Positions 1 through 7,909 of a stretch of 17,657 bases of DNA are shown here, piece after piece (position 1 is the stretch's first letter; each line of letters opens with the position of its first letter). This DNA comes from JACCRE01 sp049790855 (GTDB lineage: Bacteria > Planctomycetota > Planctomycetia > Planctomycetales > Planctomycetaceae). Below the pieces are notes generated by a model. The model did no database searches, had not been told where the DNA came from, and worked only from the letters and a program-made list of their open reading frames with translations. The position numbers and the translations under genes were made by a program. The DNA is taken from positions 1 to 17,657 of the forward strand of contig JBAQZJ010000469.1 in NCBI GenBank assembly GCA_049790855.1, written 5' to 3'.

Positions 1-1
1 C

Positions 2-160
2 CGCGAAAGAGCACTCTTTCACGAAGCGAACGGCGACACTGGGTACGATCCTCCAGCTCCGGATCTGCCCTGCTCGATTCTCCTCTCCCAAACACTTCCC
101 ACGGCTGAAGGATTCGGCATCATGGGAGCCGCTCGCCGCGTTATGCTTCGTCGACTTTGA
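2..160 (+). CDS. Possible 3' end of an unidentified gene (partial)
   Basis: One frame is open from the window edge for 52 codons and ends in TGA at 158-160. That stop directly abuts an in-frame ATG of the pgi reading frame (TGAATG). The predicted tail ends in a basic stretch (GAARRVMLRRL). I do not recognise the protein. Third-position GC is only moderate compared with the strongly GC-biased genes around it, and a stop-free run of this length is not rare in GC-rich DNA, so it may be non-coding. If real, it lies directly upstream of pgi and could be translationally coupled to it. Confidence 0.3.
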   Translation, partial: RERALFHEANGDTGYDPPAPDLPCSILLSQTLPTAEGFGIMGAARRVMLRRL

Positions 161-181
161 ATGGAACAAGGAACCGCATCC

Positions 182-1573
182 ATGCCCCTGCGATACGACC
201 CCTCGGCCGCGCTGGCCCTCTTTCCCGAAGCCGCCCCGTCGAATCTGACCGACCGGCTGAATGCCGCCCGCGACGAGGTGCTTGCCGACGTCGAATTGTG
301 GAAATCGGGCGGCACGGTCCCGGCCGGGAAACAACCGCTCGACGCCGGGTTCATCCCCCTGCCGGAAGACCTGCTCGCCGAGCACCAGCGCGATCCGCAA
401 GGCTGTCTGGTCGGTCGAATCAGCGAGGCGGCCGCCTACCTTCGGCATCACGTCGACCGGCTCGTCGTGCTGGGCATCGGCGGCAGCTACATGGGGGCGC
501 GTGCCCTGTTCGAGGCACTCTGCGACCCGTATCACAACGAACTGCCGCGCGATCGCCGCAGCGGTCCGCGAATCTACTTCGAGGGCAACAACGTCGACAG
601 CGATGCCCTCGGCTCGCTGCTGTCGCTGCTCGGTTCGGGCCGCAAAGAGAACCAGGCCGACCGCTGGGGCGTCGTGTGCATCAGCAAGTCGGGCGGCACG
701 CTCGAGACCGCCGTCGCCTTCCGACTGTTTCTGGAAGCGATTGAGAAGTTCTACGACCATTCACCCGAAGCCCGCGAACTTGTGATTCCCGTGACCGGCG
801 AGACGGGCAGCAAACTTCGCGCTCTGGCCGATGCCAAGAGCTTCCCCCGCACGTTTCCCGTTCCCGACGGCGTCGGTGGCCGCTTCAGCGTGCTTAGCGC
901 GGTCGGACTGCTGCCCGCGGCGTGTCTCGGCATCGACATCGTCACACTGTTGCAGGGCGCCGCCGACATGAACGAGCGGTTCCGCACCGCAAAGGTCGGC
1001 GACAACCCGGTCCTCGATTACGTGGGCGTCTGCCATGCCCTCGAATCTCAACACGGGATGGACGTGCGGCTGTTGACGACCTGGGGCAAGAAGCTCGAAG
1101 CGACCGGGTTGTGGTACGACCAGTTGCTCTCCGAAAGTCTCGGTAAAGAAGAACGCGGAGCGCTGCCGCTGACGGTCGTCAATACCCGCGACCTGCATAG
1201 CCGCGGCCAGCAGCACCAGGAGGGCAAGCGCGACAAGCTGGTGACGAACGTCCTCATCGAGAAGCCGACGAAGCCGCCGGTAGCCGTTCCCGAATTGTCC
1301 GGTGACGCCGACCAGCTCAACAAGTACGCCGGCAAGACGGTCCCGCAGATTCTCTCGGCCGCGATCGCGGGCACGAACCAGGCTTACGCCGACGACCGCC
1401 GCCCGACGACCGACCTCCTGCTGCCCGAAATGACGCCTTACGAGATGGGCGAGCTGTTGCAGATGCTGATGCTCGCCACCGCCGTCGAAGGCCGCCTCAT
1501 CGGCATCAACCCATACGGCCAACCGGGCGTCGAAGCCTACAAGAAGAACATGAACGCGATTTTGTCGCGGTGA
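182..1573 (+). CDS. pgi: Glucose-6-phosphate isomerase
   Basis: This enzyme interconverts glucose 6-phosphate and fructose 6-phosphate in cytoplasmic glycolysis and gluconeogenesis. The protein has 463 residues, close to the size of the short Bacillus-type PGIs. From the chosen start, visible family motifs are the phosphate-binding GIGGSYMGARA (about 98-108), the SIS-fold ISKSGGTLE (167-175), the PGI signature VGGRFSVLS (231-239), the active-site ESLGKEE region with the catalytic-type Glu (about 318), HSRGQQHQEG (339-348), and the C-terminal QPGVEAYKKNMN with the conserved Lys. ATG 182 is preferred because AAGGA (168-172) lies 9 nt upstream. An in-frame ATG at 161, seven codons earlier, has no Shine-Dalgarno but abuts a possible upstream stop codon, so it remains an alternative. 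No frameshift or missing motif is seen. Confidence 0.97.
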   Translation: MPLRYDPSAALALFPEAAPSNLTDRLNAARDEVLADVELWKSGGTVPAGKQPLDAGFIPLPEDLLAEHQRDPQGCLVGRISEAAAYLRHHVDRLVVLGIGGSYMGARALFEALCDPYHNELPRDRRSGPRIYFEGNNVDSDALGSLLSLLGSGRKENQADRWGVVCISKSGGTLETAVAFRLFLEAIEKFYDHSPEARELVIPVTGETGSKLRALADAKSFPRTFPVPDGVGGRFSVLSAVGLLPAACLGIDIVTLLQGAADMNERFRTAKVGDNPVLDYVGVCHALESQHGMDVRLLTTWGKKLEATGLWYDQLLSESLGKEERGALPLTVVNTRDLHSRGQQHQEGKRDKLVTNVLIEKPTKPPVAVPELSGDADQLNKYAGKTVPQILSAAIAGTNQAYADDRRPTTDLLLPEMTPYEMGELLQMLMLATAVEGRLIGINPYGQPGVEAYKKNMNAILSR

Positions 1574-1593
1574 CGTTAGCCGAACCGAGGCTG

Positions 1594-1622
1594 TTGTCGC
1601 CCCGTCTCATCAGGGCTAGCAT
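1594..1622 (+). promoter_or_regulatory. Candidate sigma-70 promoter of tRNA-Leu
   Basis: TTGTCG (1594-1599) and TAGCAT (1617-1622) are separated by exactly 17 nt. Each matches four of six bases of the -35 and -10 consensus. A start about 7 nt after the -10 box would leave a leader of about 30 nt before the mature tRNA at 1659, a normal arrangement. Seen in sequence only; function is inferred. Confidence 0.45.
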
Positions 1623-1658
1623 GGTTCGCAGCCCCGCGCCTTCTGCGCGAGACTGCAC

Positions 1659-1743
1659 GGCCGAGTGGCGAAATGGCAGACGCACGGGACTTAAAATCCC
1701 GGGTTCCGAACGGGACGTGCGGGTTCGAGTCCCGCCTCGGCCA
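1659..1743 (+). tRNA. tRNA-Leu (anticodon UAA)
   Basis: An 85-nt cloverleaf can be folded by eye. The acceptor stem is GGCCGAG (1659-1665) with CTCGGCC (1736-1742), and the discriminator A is at 1743. The D-arm region TGGCGAAATGGCAGACGC is typical of bacterial tRNA-Leu. The anticodon stem is CGGGA/TCCCG with loop CTTAAAA, placing anticodon TAA at 1692-1694. The long class II variable arm is GTTCC-GAAC-GGGAC (1703-1716), and the T-arm is GCGGG-TTCGAGT-CCCGC (1719-1735). It decodes UUA (and possibly UUG). The 3' CCA is not encoded (next bases GTT), so it must be added by nucleotidyltransferase. UUA should be a rare codon in a genome this GC-rich. Confidence 0.97.
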
Positions 1744-1827
1744 GTTGTGTTGATTCGAAGCACGATGCTCGACAGCGTCTTGGCTGGAAGAAGTCGCCGC
1801 TCAGATGCCCCGTACTTGATCCGTCGA

Positions 1828-2823
1828 TTACCGCGCCGGCTTCGGCCGGAGGTTTTCGTCGGTGACGATCGGTTCTCCGACGATCGGCCAGCCTGCCGCG
1901 TCCCAAGTCAGAGACCGGATCTGGAGCGTCGGCTTGCCTCGCGCCTCGGCGTCGTAGAAGTGGTGGACGAGCCAGGTCCGGTTCTCGTCTTGCAGGACGG
2001 CGTTGTGGCCCGGCCCCCGATAGCGGCCCCGGCCTTCCAACACGAGCGTGCCCCCGCCGTCGGCCATTGGGCGGTCTTCACGGTCTTTGTACGGCCCCGT
2101 CACACGATACGAGCGGCCGACCCGGATGTTGTAGGTGCTGCGAACCCCGTCGCAGCATTTGTCGAACGAGACGAACAGGTAGTAGTCGCCGGCGTGACGG
2201 TGGATGAACGGCGCCTCGACGGCTCCGCCGTTTCGGCTCGCGATCGCATGGAGCACGTCATCAGCCCGCTTGCCGGTCTTGCGTTCAAGCCGGCAGAGCT
2301 TGATGCCGTCCCAGTACGAACCGAACGACAGCCACGGAACGCCCTCGGCGTCGAGCACGACATGCGGGTCGATCGCGTTGAAATCGTCCCGGCCGGGGGT
2401 GGAGGTGACGACCACTCCCCGGTCGTCCCAGCGATAATCCGGGCTGCTGCGATCGAGCGTTCGATTCGTCGCCAGGCCGATTGCCGAACGGTTGCGGCCG
2501 AACGTCGAGACTGAGTAATAGAGCCGCCATTCACCGTCGATCCGGCAGATGTCCGGCGCCCAAAGGTCTCGCACGCCCGGCACGGCTTCGCGGGTCCAGG
2601 CCGGCAGTTCCTCGAACACCTGTCCGTCGTGACGCCACTGCTTCAGGTCTTCGGAGCGGCGGACGTGAATGCCGCCGTGCGTCGAGAAGACATAGTGCGT
2701 CTTCCCCTCGCGGGCGATGCAGGGGTCATGAACTCCGCCGACGTCGCCGACCTGGCCGAACGCTGTCGTTGTTGCCAGGCCGAACCAGAGCACGACGATC
2801 CAGTCCGGAAGCGATCGTGGCAC
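1828..2823 (-). CDS. Secreted GH43-family glycosidase, arabinan endo-1,5-alpha-L-arabinosidase-like
   Basis: This is a predicted extracytoplasmic glycoside hydrolase of family 43, a five-bladed beta-propeller acting with inversion on arabinan or related arabinose/xylose glycans. The protein is 331 residues from the chosen GTG. Residues 1-23 form a signal peptide (hydrophobic WIVVLWFGLA, likely cut near TTAFG/Q). The three GH43 catalytic acids are in place: general base D33 in VHDPCI, pKa-tuning D152 in IDPHV, and general acid E204 in VEAPF. The conserved GPGHNAV (270-276) and the WAPDI and SYWDGIKL segments favour the arabinanase branch. The frame stays open upstream to a GTG at 2874, but GTG 2823 has AAGGA 8 nt before it and puts the signal peptide at the terminus. 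It lies 107 nt downstream of prfC on the same strand and may be read from that transcript. Exact substrate is not certain. Confidence 0.9.
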   Translation of the reverse strand: MPRSLPDWIVVLWFGLATTTAFGQVGDVGGVHDPCIAREGKTHYVFSTHGGIHVRRSEDLKQWRHDGQVFEELPAWTREAVPGVRDLWAPDICRIDGEWRLYYSVSTFGRNRSAIGLATNRTLDRSSPDYRWDDRGVVVTSTPGRDDFNAIDPHVVLDAEGVPWLSFGSYWDGIKLCRLERKTGKRADDVLHAIASRNGGAVEAPFIHRHAGDYYLFVSFDKCCDGVRSTYNIRVGRSYRVTGPYKDREDRPMADGGGTLVLEGRGRYRGPGHNAVLQDENRTWLVHHFYDAEARGKPTLQIRSLTWDAAGWPIVGEPIVTDENLRPKPAR

Positions 2824-2831
2824 GCGAGTGA

Positions 2832-2836
2832 TCCTT
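2832..2836 (-). promoter_or_regulatory. Shine-Dalgarno that decides the GTG start of the GH43 gene
   Basis: AAGGA on the minus strand lies 8 nt upstream of GTG 2823. The alternative GTG at 2874 would add 17 charged and polar residues ahead of the signal peptide. Confidence 0.7.
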
Positions 2837-2930
2837 CGGGCGGGGACGGGATCAACGAAAGTGAGCGACCTCACATCGCGAGCCTATCCGACGCGGACTC
2901 CTGGCGACACTCTTGACTGGCGATGCGACG

Positions 2931-4571
2931 TCACACCTGACCCGACGGCGGGTTCGGGTCGAACGTCAGGTCGGGGTTCTGTTCGCGGATCATGCGGAGC
3001 GCCCAGGTCGTCTCGGCGAGCAGCACCGGTCGGCCGTCATGGTCGTGAACCAGTTTCACGTCGCTCCGCAGATCGAGCGAGTCGAGCGCCGACGCCGGCC
3101 CGTCGAGCCAGTGCGCCGTCTGGAACGGCAGCGGCGAGATGACCGTCTTCGTGCCGTATTCGCTTTCGAGCCGGAACCGCACGACGTCGAACTGCAACTC
3201 GCCGACGGCCGCGAGGACCGGTTCGAGCGTCGAGCGGGTCGGGTCGCTCAGAATCTGCACGACGCCTTCCTGACCGAGTTGTTCGACGCCCTTGGCGAAC
3301 TGTTTGCGGCGTCCGGTGTCGTCGCAGCGGACGACCGCGAACCGCTCGGGCGGGAACGACCAGCGGCCGGTGTAGCGAACCGGCTCGCCTTCGCAGACCG
3401 TGTCGCCCAGCCGCAGCCCGGCCGAGGTGATGATGCCGATGACGTCGCCGGGAAAGGCATCGTCGACCGTTTCGCGATCCTGACCGAACAGACGGACGCT
3501 CCGGCGGACGCGAAACGTCTCGCCCGAGCGGGCGATCGCGACTTCCATGTCGCGCTGGAACCGACCGGTGCAGACGCGCACGAACACGACGCGATCGCGG
3601 TGCCGCGGATCGAGGTTCGCCTGCATCTTGAACGCGACGCCCGAGAACGCCGGACGGGCCGGCGAGACGTCGCCGCCGACGGCCGGACGCGGCCCCGGCG
3701 GCGGTGCGAGCGAGAGGAACCCGTCGAGGAACGGCTCGATGCCGAAGTTCGTCAGCGCGCTGCCGACGAAGACGGGCGTCTGCTGTCCGGCGAGAAACTT
3801 CCCGGCGTCGAAGACCTCGCCGGCCTCGCGGAACAGTTCCGCTTCCTCGTCGAGCCGATCGGCCTCTTCGTCGGTCAGCAGAGTGCCGCGTGCCGAAGTT
3901 CGCGACGCGGTTTCCGTCGGAACCGCCATCGAACCGTGCGGCACCGGGCGATAGGTGTGAACCACGTCGCTGCGCAGATCGAGCACGCCGTGAAACTCGC
4001 GACCGAGTCCGACCGGCCAGTTCATCGGCACCGTCGCGATGCCCAGCAGTCGCTCGATCTGCGACAGGCAGTCGAGCGGATCGGCCCCCGGCCGGTCGAG
4101 CTTGTTGACGAACGTCAGAATCGGCACGCCGCGCTCTGCACACACGCGGAACAGCTTCTCGGTCTGCGGCTCGATGCCTTTGGCGGCGTCGAGCACCATC
4201 ACCGCGGCGTCGGCGGCGTTGAGGACGCGGTAGGTGTCTTCGCTGAAGTCCTGGTGGCCGGGCGTGTCGATCAGGTTGATGCGATGCCCGCGGAACTCGA
4301 ACGACAACGCCGTCGCCGTCACACTGATGCCGCGCTCGCGCTCCATCGCCATCCAGTCGCTGGTCGCGGCCCGGCTGTTCTTGCGGCCGCGAACCATGCC
4401 GGCTTCGTTCACCATGCCGGCGTACAGCAGCAGTTTTTCGGTGAGCGTCGTCTTGCCGGCGTCGGGGTGGCTGATGATCGCGAACGTCCGCCGACGGCTC
4501 GCCTCGCGGGCGATGACCGCCGAGTCGGCATCGCCCGACGGCGAGGTGGAAGCGGCGGCGGCGACGTTCAT
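2931..4571 (-). CDS. prfC: Peptide chain release factor 3 (RF3)
   Basis: RF3 is a cytoplasmic translational GTPase that recycles RF1 and RF2 from the ribosome after peptide release. The 546-residue length is close to that of E. coli RF3 (about 530). GTPase motifs are all present: P-loop SHPDAGKT (34-41), switch region RERGIS (79-83 area), G3 DTPGH (102-106) and G4 NKLD (156-159). RF3-specific neighbours include ISHPDAGKTTLTEK, SDWMAMERERGISV and VNKLDRPGADP, which separate it from EF-G. Beta-barrel domain II (PRHRDRVVFVRVCTGRF) and the C-terminal domain (AAVGELQFDVVRFRLESEYG) follow. The N-terminus has an Ala/Ser-rich extension of about 25 residues. ATG 4571 lacks a clear Shine-Dalgarno. The region on the opposite strand is also open for a long stretch, which is a codon-bias artefact. 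Confidence 0.97.
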   Translation of the reverse strand: MNVAAAASTSPSGDADSAVIAREASRRRTFAIISHPDAGKTTLTEKLLLYAGMVNEAGMVRGRKNSRAATSDWMAMERERGISVTATALSFEFRGHRINLIDTPGHQDFSEDTYRVLNAADAAVMVLDAAKGIEPQTEKLFRVCAERGVPILTFVNKLDRPGADPLDCLSQIERLLGIATVPMNWPVGLGREFHGVLDLRSDVVHTYRPVPHGSMAVPTETASRTSARGTLLTDEEADRLDEEAELFREAGEVFDAGKFLAGQQTPVFVGSALTNFGIEPFLDGFLSLAPPPGPRPAVGGDVSPARPAFSGVAFKMQANLDPRHRDRVVFVRVCTGRFQRDMEVAIARSGETFRVRRSVRLFGQDRETVDDAFPGDVIGIITSAGLRLGDTVCEGEPVRYTGRWSFPPERFAVVRCDDTGRRKQFAKGVEQLGQEGVVQILSDPTRSTLEPVLAAVGELQFDVVRFRLESEYGTKTVISPLPFQTAHWLDGPASALDSLDLRSDVKLVHDHDGRPVLLAETTWALRMIREQNPDLTFDPNPPSGQV

Positions 4572-4988
4572 GGCAGGCAGAGATCGAAGTTGTTCTCGGA
4601 GCGAAGTGACCCGACTGCGGCGAGTCGAGACCGCGGGCAGACCGCCGAAAAAGGCGCAGACTGCCGGGAACGACGGCGGTCAGGGCGGCGAGAGATTCCG
4701 CAAGCGCAATCGCACCCCGGCGGCGTTCGACCGGCCGGTTTTGATCATCAGGTCGATGCGGTGCGCGGGAATCTTCATCGAGCCGCGGAAGGAAGGGCCG
4801 ACAATCCGCCGGCAGGTCGAAGAGGCGGCCGAAACCGCAGCATCAAAGATGACATAGAGATAGGACGCCAGTTCGCCGGAGTCAAGGCGTGAGCGGCGAC
4901 GGGGCAGCGACGAACGAGCCGCCTGCCCCGACCGCAGTCGAATGCCGAACCGACCACGACGGCACGATGAGCGACCGCCATTCGCCGG
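4572..4988. other. 417-nt gap between prfC and the VOC gene
   Basis: No coding region is supported. Short frames here lack a ribosome-binding site or recognisable protein character. On the minus strand the segment must hold the 3' untranslated end of the VOC gene and the 5' region of prfC. I see no clear promoter, terminator with T-tract, or RNA fold. Confidence 0.5.
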
Positions 4989-5492
4989 TCAGTTCCCGGC
5001 GACCGATTGATCGGCGGTGGCGAATGCGTCTTGCATCGCCGCTTGAATCTCCTCGGGCGTGAGATCCTTGAGGTGCGTCGCGAACGACCATTGATGCCCG
5101 AAAGGATCGGTGACGACGCCGTAGCGATCGCCCCAGAAGCAATCCGACGCCGGCATCACGATCGTGGCACCGGCATCCACGGCCTTCTGGATCGCGGCGT
5201 CGCAGTTCTCGACGTAGCGGTGTAACGTCACCGGTGTGCCTTGCAGGGCCTTGGCCGACTGCGACTTGCCGCCGCAATATTCCGGGAAGTCATCCGCCAG
5301 AAACACGAAGTCCTTGCCGATACGAATCGCCGCATGCGAGAGCCGCCGGCCGTCCGGAGCCGGCAACCGGTGGATCTCCACGGCATCGAACGCCTTCTTG
5401 TAGAACTCGATCGCGTCGGCACACGGACTGCACACCAGATGCGGAATCAAGCCTTCCTGCCCGGAAGGAATCGGCCGGGTGGATGCGCTCAT
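4989..5492 (-). CDS. VOC superfamily protein, PhnB/glyoxalase-like
   Basis: This is a 167-residue member of the vicinal oxygen chelate fold, in the PhnB-like branch often annotated as glyoxalase/bleomycin-resistance. It shows paired beta-alpha-beta-beta-beta units: IPHLVCSPCADAIEFYKKAFDAVEI (split here as the first unit, about 16-40), then HAAIRIGKDFVFLADD, and a second unit VENCDAAIQKAVDAGAT followed by WGDRYGVVTDPFGHQWSFATH (about 120-140), a PhnB hallmark. The specific substrate cannot be told from sequence; the family includes metalloenzymes and non-enzymatic binders. ATG 5492 is chosen because AGGAG (5500-5504) lies 7 nt upstream; an upstream in-frame extension to 5615 lacks family similarity. 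It is divergent from the methyltransferase across 205 nt, and 417 nt separate it from prfC downstream, so it is probably monocistronic. Confidence 0.9.
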   Translation of the reverse strand: MSASTRPIPSGQEGLIPHLVCSPCADAIEFYKKAFDAVEIHRLPAPDGRRLSHAAIRIGKDFVFLADDFPEYCGGKSQSAKALQGTPVTLHRYVENCDAAIQKAVDAGATIVMPASDCFWGDRYGVVTDPFGHQWSFATHLKDLTPEEIQAAMQDAFATADQSVAGN

Positions 5493-5697
5493 CGGGAAAC
5501 TCCTGCTAAGGGTTCGGGCGAGAGTGTTGGACGACGGTGCCGGCCGGCTCATCAGGTCATCCAGCGTACCGGTCGTCAAACGCCAATGTTGGCGACCACA
5601 TTCAAACGGACCCACGACCGCAAGTTGCCAGCCGTTGACTCCCCGGCCCCGCTTGTTCTACACCACACCCGCCCCCGGTCCCCTGCTCGTTGCCGTC

Positions 5698-6477
5698 ATG
5701 AACGCGATTCGTCGCTTTTTGAACCTCAATGAGCGACTGTCTCGTGACTTCAACATGCGGGCCGATCGCTGGTCCGGGCGGCGGTCGGGCATGGTCGAAT
5801 TCGACAGGCGTCTGCTGCCGGAACTTCTGCAACCGGGGTTGCGGGTGCTGGACGTGGGCGGGGGAAAGCAACCGCTGATCGATTCGTCCGCGAAACAGCG
5901 GCACGCCCTGCATGTGACGGGCCTCGATCTCTCGGCGGACGAGCTGGCGGCGGCTCCGGACGGAGCGTACGACGCCACGATCGTCGGTGACGTCTCGACC
6001 GCCGTGCTCGCCGGGCCATACGACCTGATTGTATCGCGGACGGTGCTCGAACACGTGCCCGATACGGCGGCGACGATTCGCAACCTGGCGGGCGCCTTGG
6101 CGCCGGGCGGCGTGATGGCGCACTTTCTGCCGTGCGGAAACGCGCCGTTCGCACTGCTGAACCGACTTCTCGGACCGAGCCTCGGCAGCCGGTTGCTGTG
6201 GTCGATCTTTCCGCAGAACCGGCAGGTCGCCGGGTTTCCCGCCTACTACGACGGGTGCGTTCCGTCGCGGTTCCGTCGCCTCTGCGAAGCGGAAGGTCTG
6301 GAGATCGTCGAGCTGAACGCCTATTTCTACTCGGACTACGGCCGGTTCCTGCTGCCGTTTCACGTCGTCGATACGGCCAGGCAACTTGCGTTGTTGAAGG
6401 CCGGCGCCACCGACCTCGCCGAGACGTTCACCATTGTCGCCCGCAAACCGGCCGTCGCGCAGCGTGCCGCTGCGTGA
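5698..6477 (+). CDS. Class I SAM-dependent methyltransferase (Methyltransf_11 type)
   Basis: This is a 259-residue S-adenosylmethionine-dependent methyltransferase of unknown substrate. SAM-binding motif I is RVLDVGGGKQP (about 49-59). The acidic end of strand beta2 is GLDLSADEL, a motif II-like acidic site follows in TIVGDVS, and the post-I/IV strand is DLIVSRTVLEHVPD, the usual signature before the LAPGG turn (ALAPGGVMAHF). The C-terminal part (YYDGCVPSRFRRLCEAEGLEIVELNAYF) resembles small-molecule or lipid/sugar methyltransferases acting at the envelope, but this is only a hint. ATG 5698 has no strong Shine-Dalgarno. The frame is open upstream to 5479, but that stretch overlaps the divergent VOC gene and looks non-protein-like. 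The 3' end is convergent with the HlyD gene, with only 16 nt between them. Confidence 0.88.
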   Translation: MNAIRRFLNLNERLSRDFNMRADRWSGRRSGMVEFDRRLLPELLQPGLRVLDVGGGKQPLIDSSAKQRHALHVTGLDLSADELAAAPDGAYDATIVGDVSTAVLAGPYDLIVSRTVLEHVPDTAATIRNLAGALAPGGVMAHFLPCGNAPFALLNRLLGPSLGSRLLWSIFPQNRQVAGFPAYYDGCVPSRFRRLCEAEGLEIVELNAYFYSDYGRFLLPFHVVDTARQLALLKAGATDLAETFTIVARKPAVAQRAAA

Positions 6478-6493
6478 CGCCCGGGGTCTCCGG

Positions 6494-7909
6494 CTAATGG
6501 CCGCCGCTCCCGCCGTGTCCGCCGCCCGGCGTGAACAGGTAATTCTCCCAGCTCTTCATCGCGACCAGCACCTTGCGGAGAATTCCGAGCGCGTGGAACT
6601 TGTGCGTGTAGACGGCGACCATCGCGTCGCTGCCGGCGGGCAGGTGACGGTCGGAGACGTCGCTTTCGAGTTTGATTTCGACCAGCACGCGACCGCCCGG
6701 CTGCAGCGCTTGCGCATCGGCGAAACCGCCCGAGGCCGTCACTCCGCCCGAACCTATCGCCGGCAGAATCTGCACGACCTTCCCGTGGAACACCTTGCCG
6801 GGCACTGCCAGGAAGGCGATGTCGGCTTCCAGACCGGGCTCGATCGCCTGAATCGCATTCTGCTTATAGGCGGCGACGAGTCGCGGCTCTTCGTCATGGA
6901 CGAAGACCATCGACGGTTTGAGCGGTAAGGCCACCGCCTGAAAGCCGGGACGCAACGCGACCTGCGTGACGTAGCCGTCCGTCGGCGCCCGGACGGTCGT
7001 CTCGGCGAGGTCGTATTCCGCCTTCACGAGTTGCGCGCGGATGGCGGCGATGCTGGCATGCTCGTCGCCGATTTTTGCCGCGGTCGCCGCTCGCGCCTGT
7101 CGGGCCAGCGCCCTCGTTCGGGGCAGCTCGCCTTCGACGAGTTGCTTCAGTTTCACGTCGGTCGCTCTCGCTTCGGCCCGACGCGCTTCGAGATCGGCTT
7201 TGGCCCGGTTGACCGTGTGATCGGCCGCCGTTCGCTCGGTCTTGGCGACTTCGAGTCGCTTTTCGAGTTCGTTGAACTGCATCGTCGCCCGTTCGATCTG
7301 CGACGCCGACGCGGCTTCGCGTTTGCCGAGCGTCTCGACTCGTCCCAGTTCGCGCCGGGCCGCCGTGACCTGCGTTTCGGCCGTCGCGACGACCGCGCTC
7401 GTCTTGTCGCGGTTCGCCTCGGCCTCGCCGACCGCCGCCTCGGCCGCGGCGACGGCCGCCGCGGCCGATTCCTGCTCGGCCTTCACCACGTCGACGGACC
7501 GATCGGCTTCGAAGACGGCGGCGTCGGCGGCCTCGGCGGCCGCCTGAAGCCCCTCGAAGTCGCGCTTCGCCCCTTCCAACCGGGCCTGGAGTTGATCGAC
7601 CGCAGCCTGAAAGGGACGCGGGTCGATGCGGAACAGGACATCCCCTCGATTCAGAGGCGTGTTCGGTTCGACCGGCACCTCGACGACTTCTCCGCTGACC
7701 TGCGGCACAATCGGCGTGGTCACGAAGTAGTACCGGGCCTGCTGCGTGTACGGCTGGAAGGCGTTCATCATCAGCAGCAGGAACGTGATCCCGCCGATGC
7801 CGATGAACACCGCCGTCAGCCCCGACCACTTGTTGAGCGGCACCAGCTTGAACTGCTTGAACACGAGCCAGAGGATCGCGGCGTAGCTCAACGCCATCAG
7901 TTCGATCAT
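6494..7909 (-). CDS. HlyD-family membrane fusion protein, YiaV/YibH-like
   Basis: This is a periplasmic adaptor of the HlyD/EmrA class anchored in the inner membrane. The 471-residue protein has two N-terminal hydrophobic segments (about 5-18 and 30-50), then the first half of a lipoyl domain (VPQVSGEVVEVPVEPNTPLNRGDVLFRIDP, in pieces about 68-97). A very long Ala/Glu/Arg-rich coiled-coil hairpin follows (about 100-310), then the second lipoyl half (AETTVRAPTDGYVTQVALRPG) and a beta-barrel. The tail is Gly/His-rich (GGGHGGSGGH). The E. coli relatives are about 380 residues, so the extra length lies mostly in the hairpin. It overlaps the upstream DUF3302 gene by 4 nt (ATGA), the same gene pairing as yiaW-yiaV and yibI-yibH. 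No transporter or outer-membrane partner is encoded nearby; the transported substrate is unknown. Confidence 0.92.
   Translation of the reverse strand: MIELMALSYAAILWLVFKQFKLVPLNKWSGLTAVFIGIGGITFLLLMMNAFQPYTQQARYYFVTTPIVPQVSGEVVEVPVEPNTPLNRGDVLFRIDPRPFQAAVDQLQARLEGAKRDFEGLQAAAEAADAAVFEADRSVDVVKAEQESAAAAVAAAEAAVGEAEANRDKTSAVVATAETQVTAARRELGRVETLGKREAASASQIERATMQFNELEKRLEVAKTERTAADHTVNRAKADLEARRAEARATDVKLKQLVEGELPRTRALARQARAATAAKIGDEHASIAAIRAQLVKAEYDLAETTVRAPTDGYVTQVALRPGFQAVALPLKPSMVFVHDEEPRLVAAYKQNAIQAIEPGLEADIAFLAVPGKVFHGKVVQILPAIGSGGVTASGGFADAQALQPGGRVLVEIKLESDVSDRHLPAGSDAMVAVYTHKFHALGILRKVLVAMKSWENYLFTPGGGHGGSGGH

Noticed and set aside
2861..2874. Small hairpin (GTGAG-GTCG-CTCAC on the minus strand) followed by TTT between prfC and the GH43 gene
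   Set aside because: A 5-bp stem with three T is too weak to call a terminator.
2913..4892. Very long open frame (659 codons) on the plus strand
   Set aside because: It runs antisense over the whole of prfC, whose GTPase motifs are unambiguous. The predicted product is rich in Arg/Asp/Val/Gln and has no recognisable domain; it arises from GC-biased third codon positions.
5479..5697. N-terminal extension of the methyltransferase frame
   Set aside because: It overlaps the start of the divergent VOC gene and has no methyltransferase similarity.
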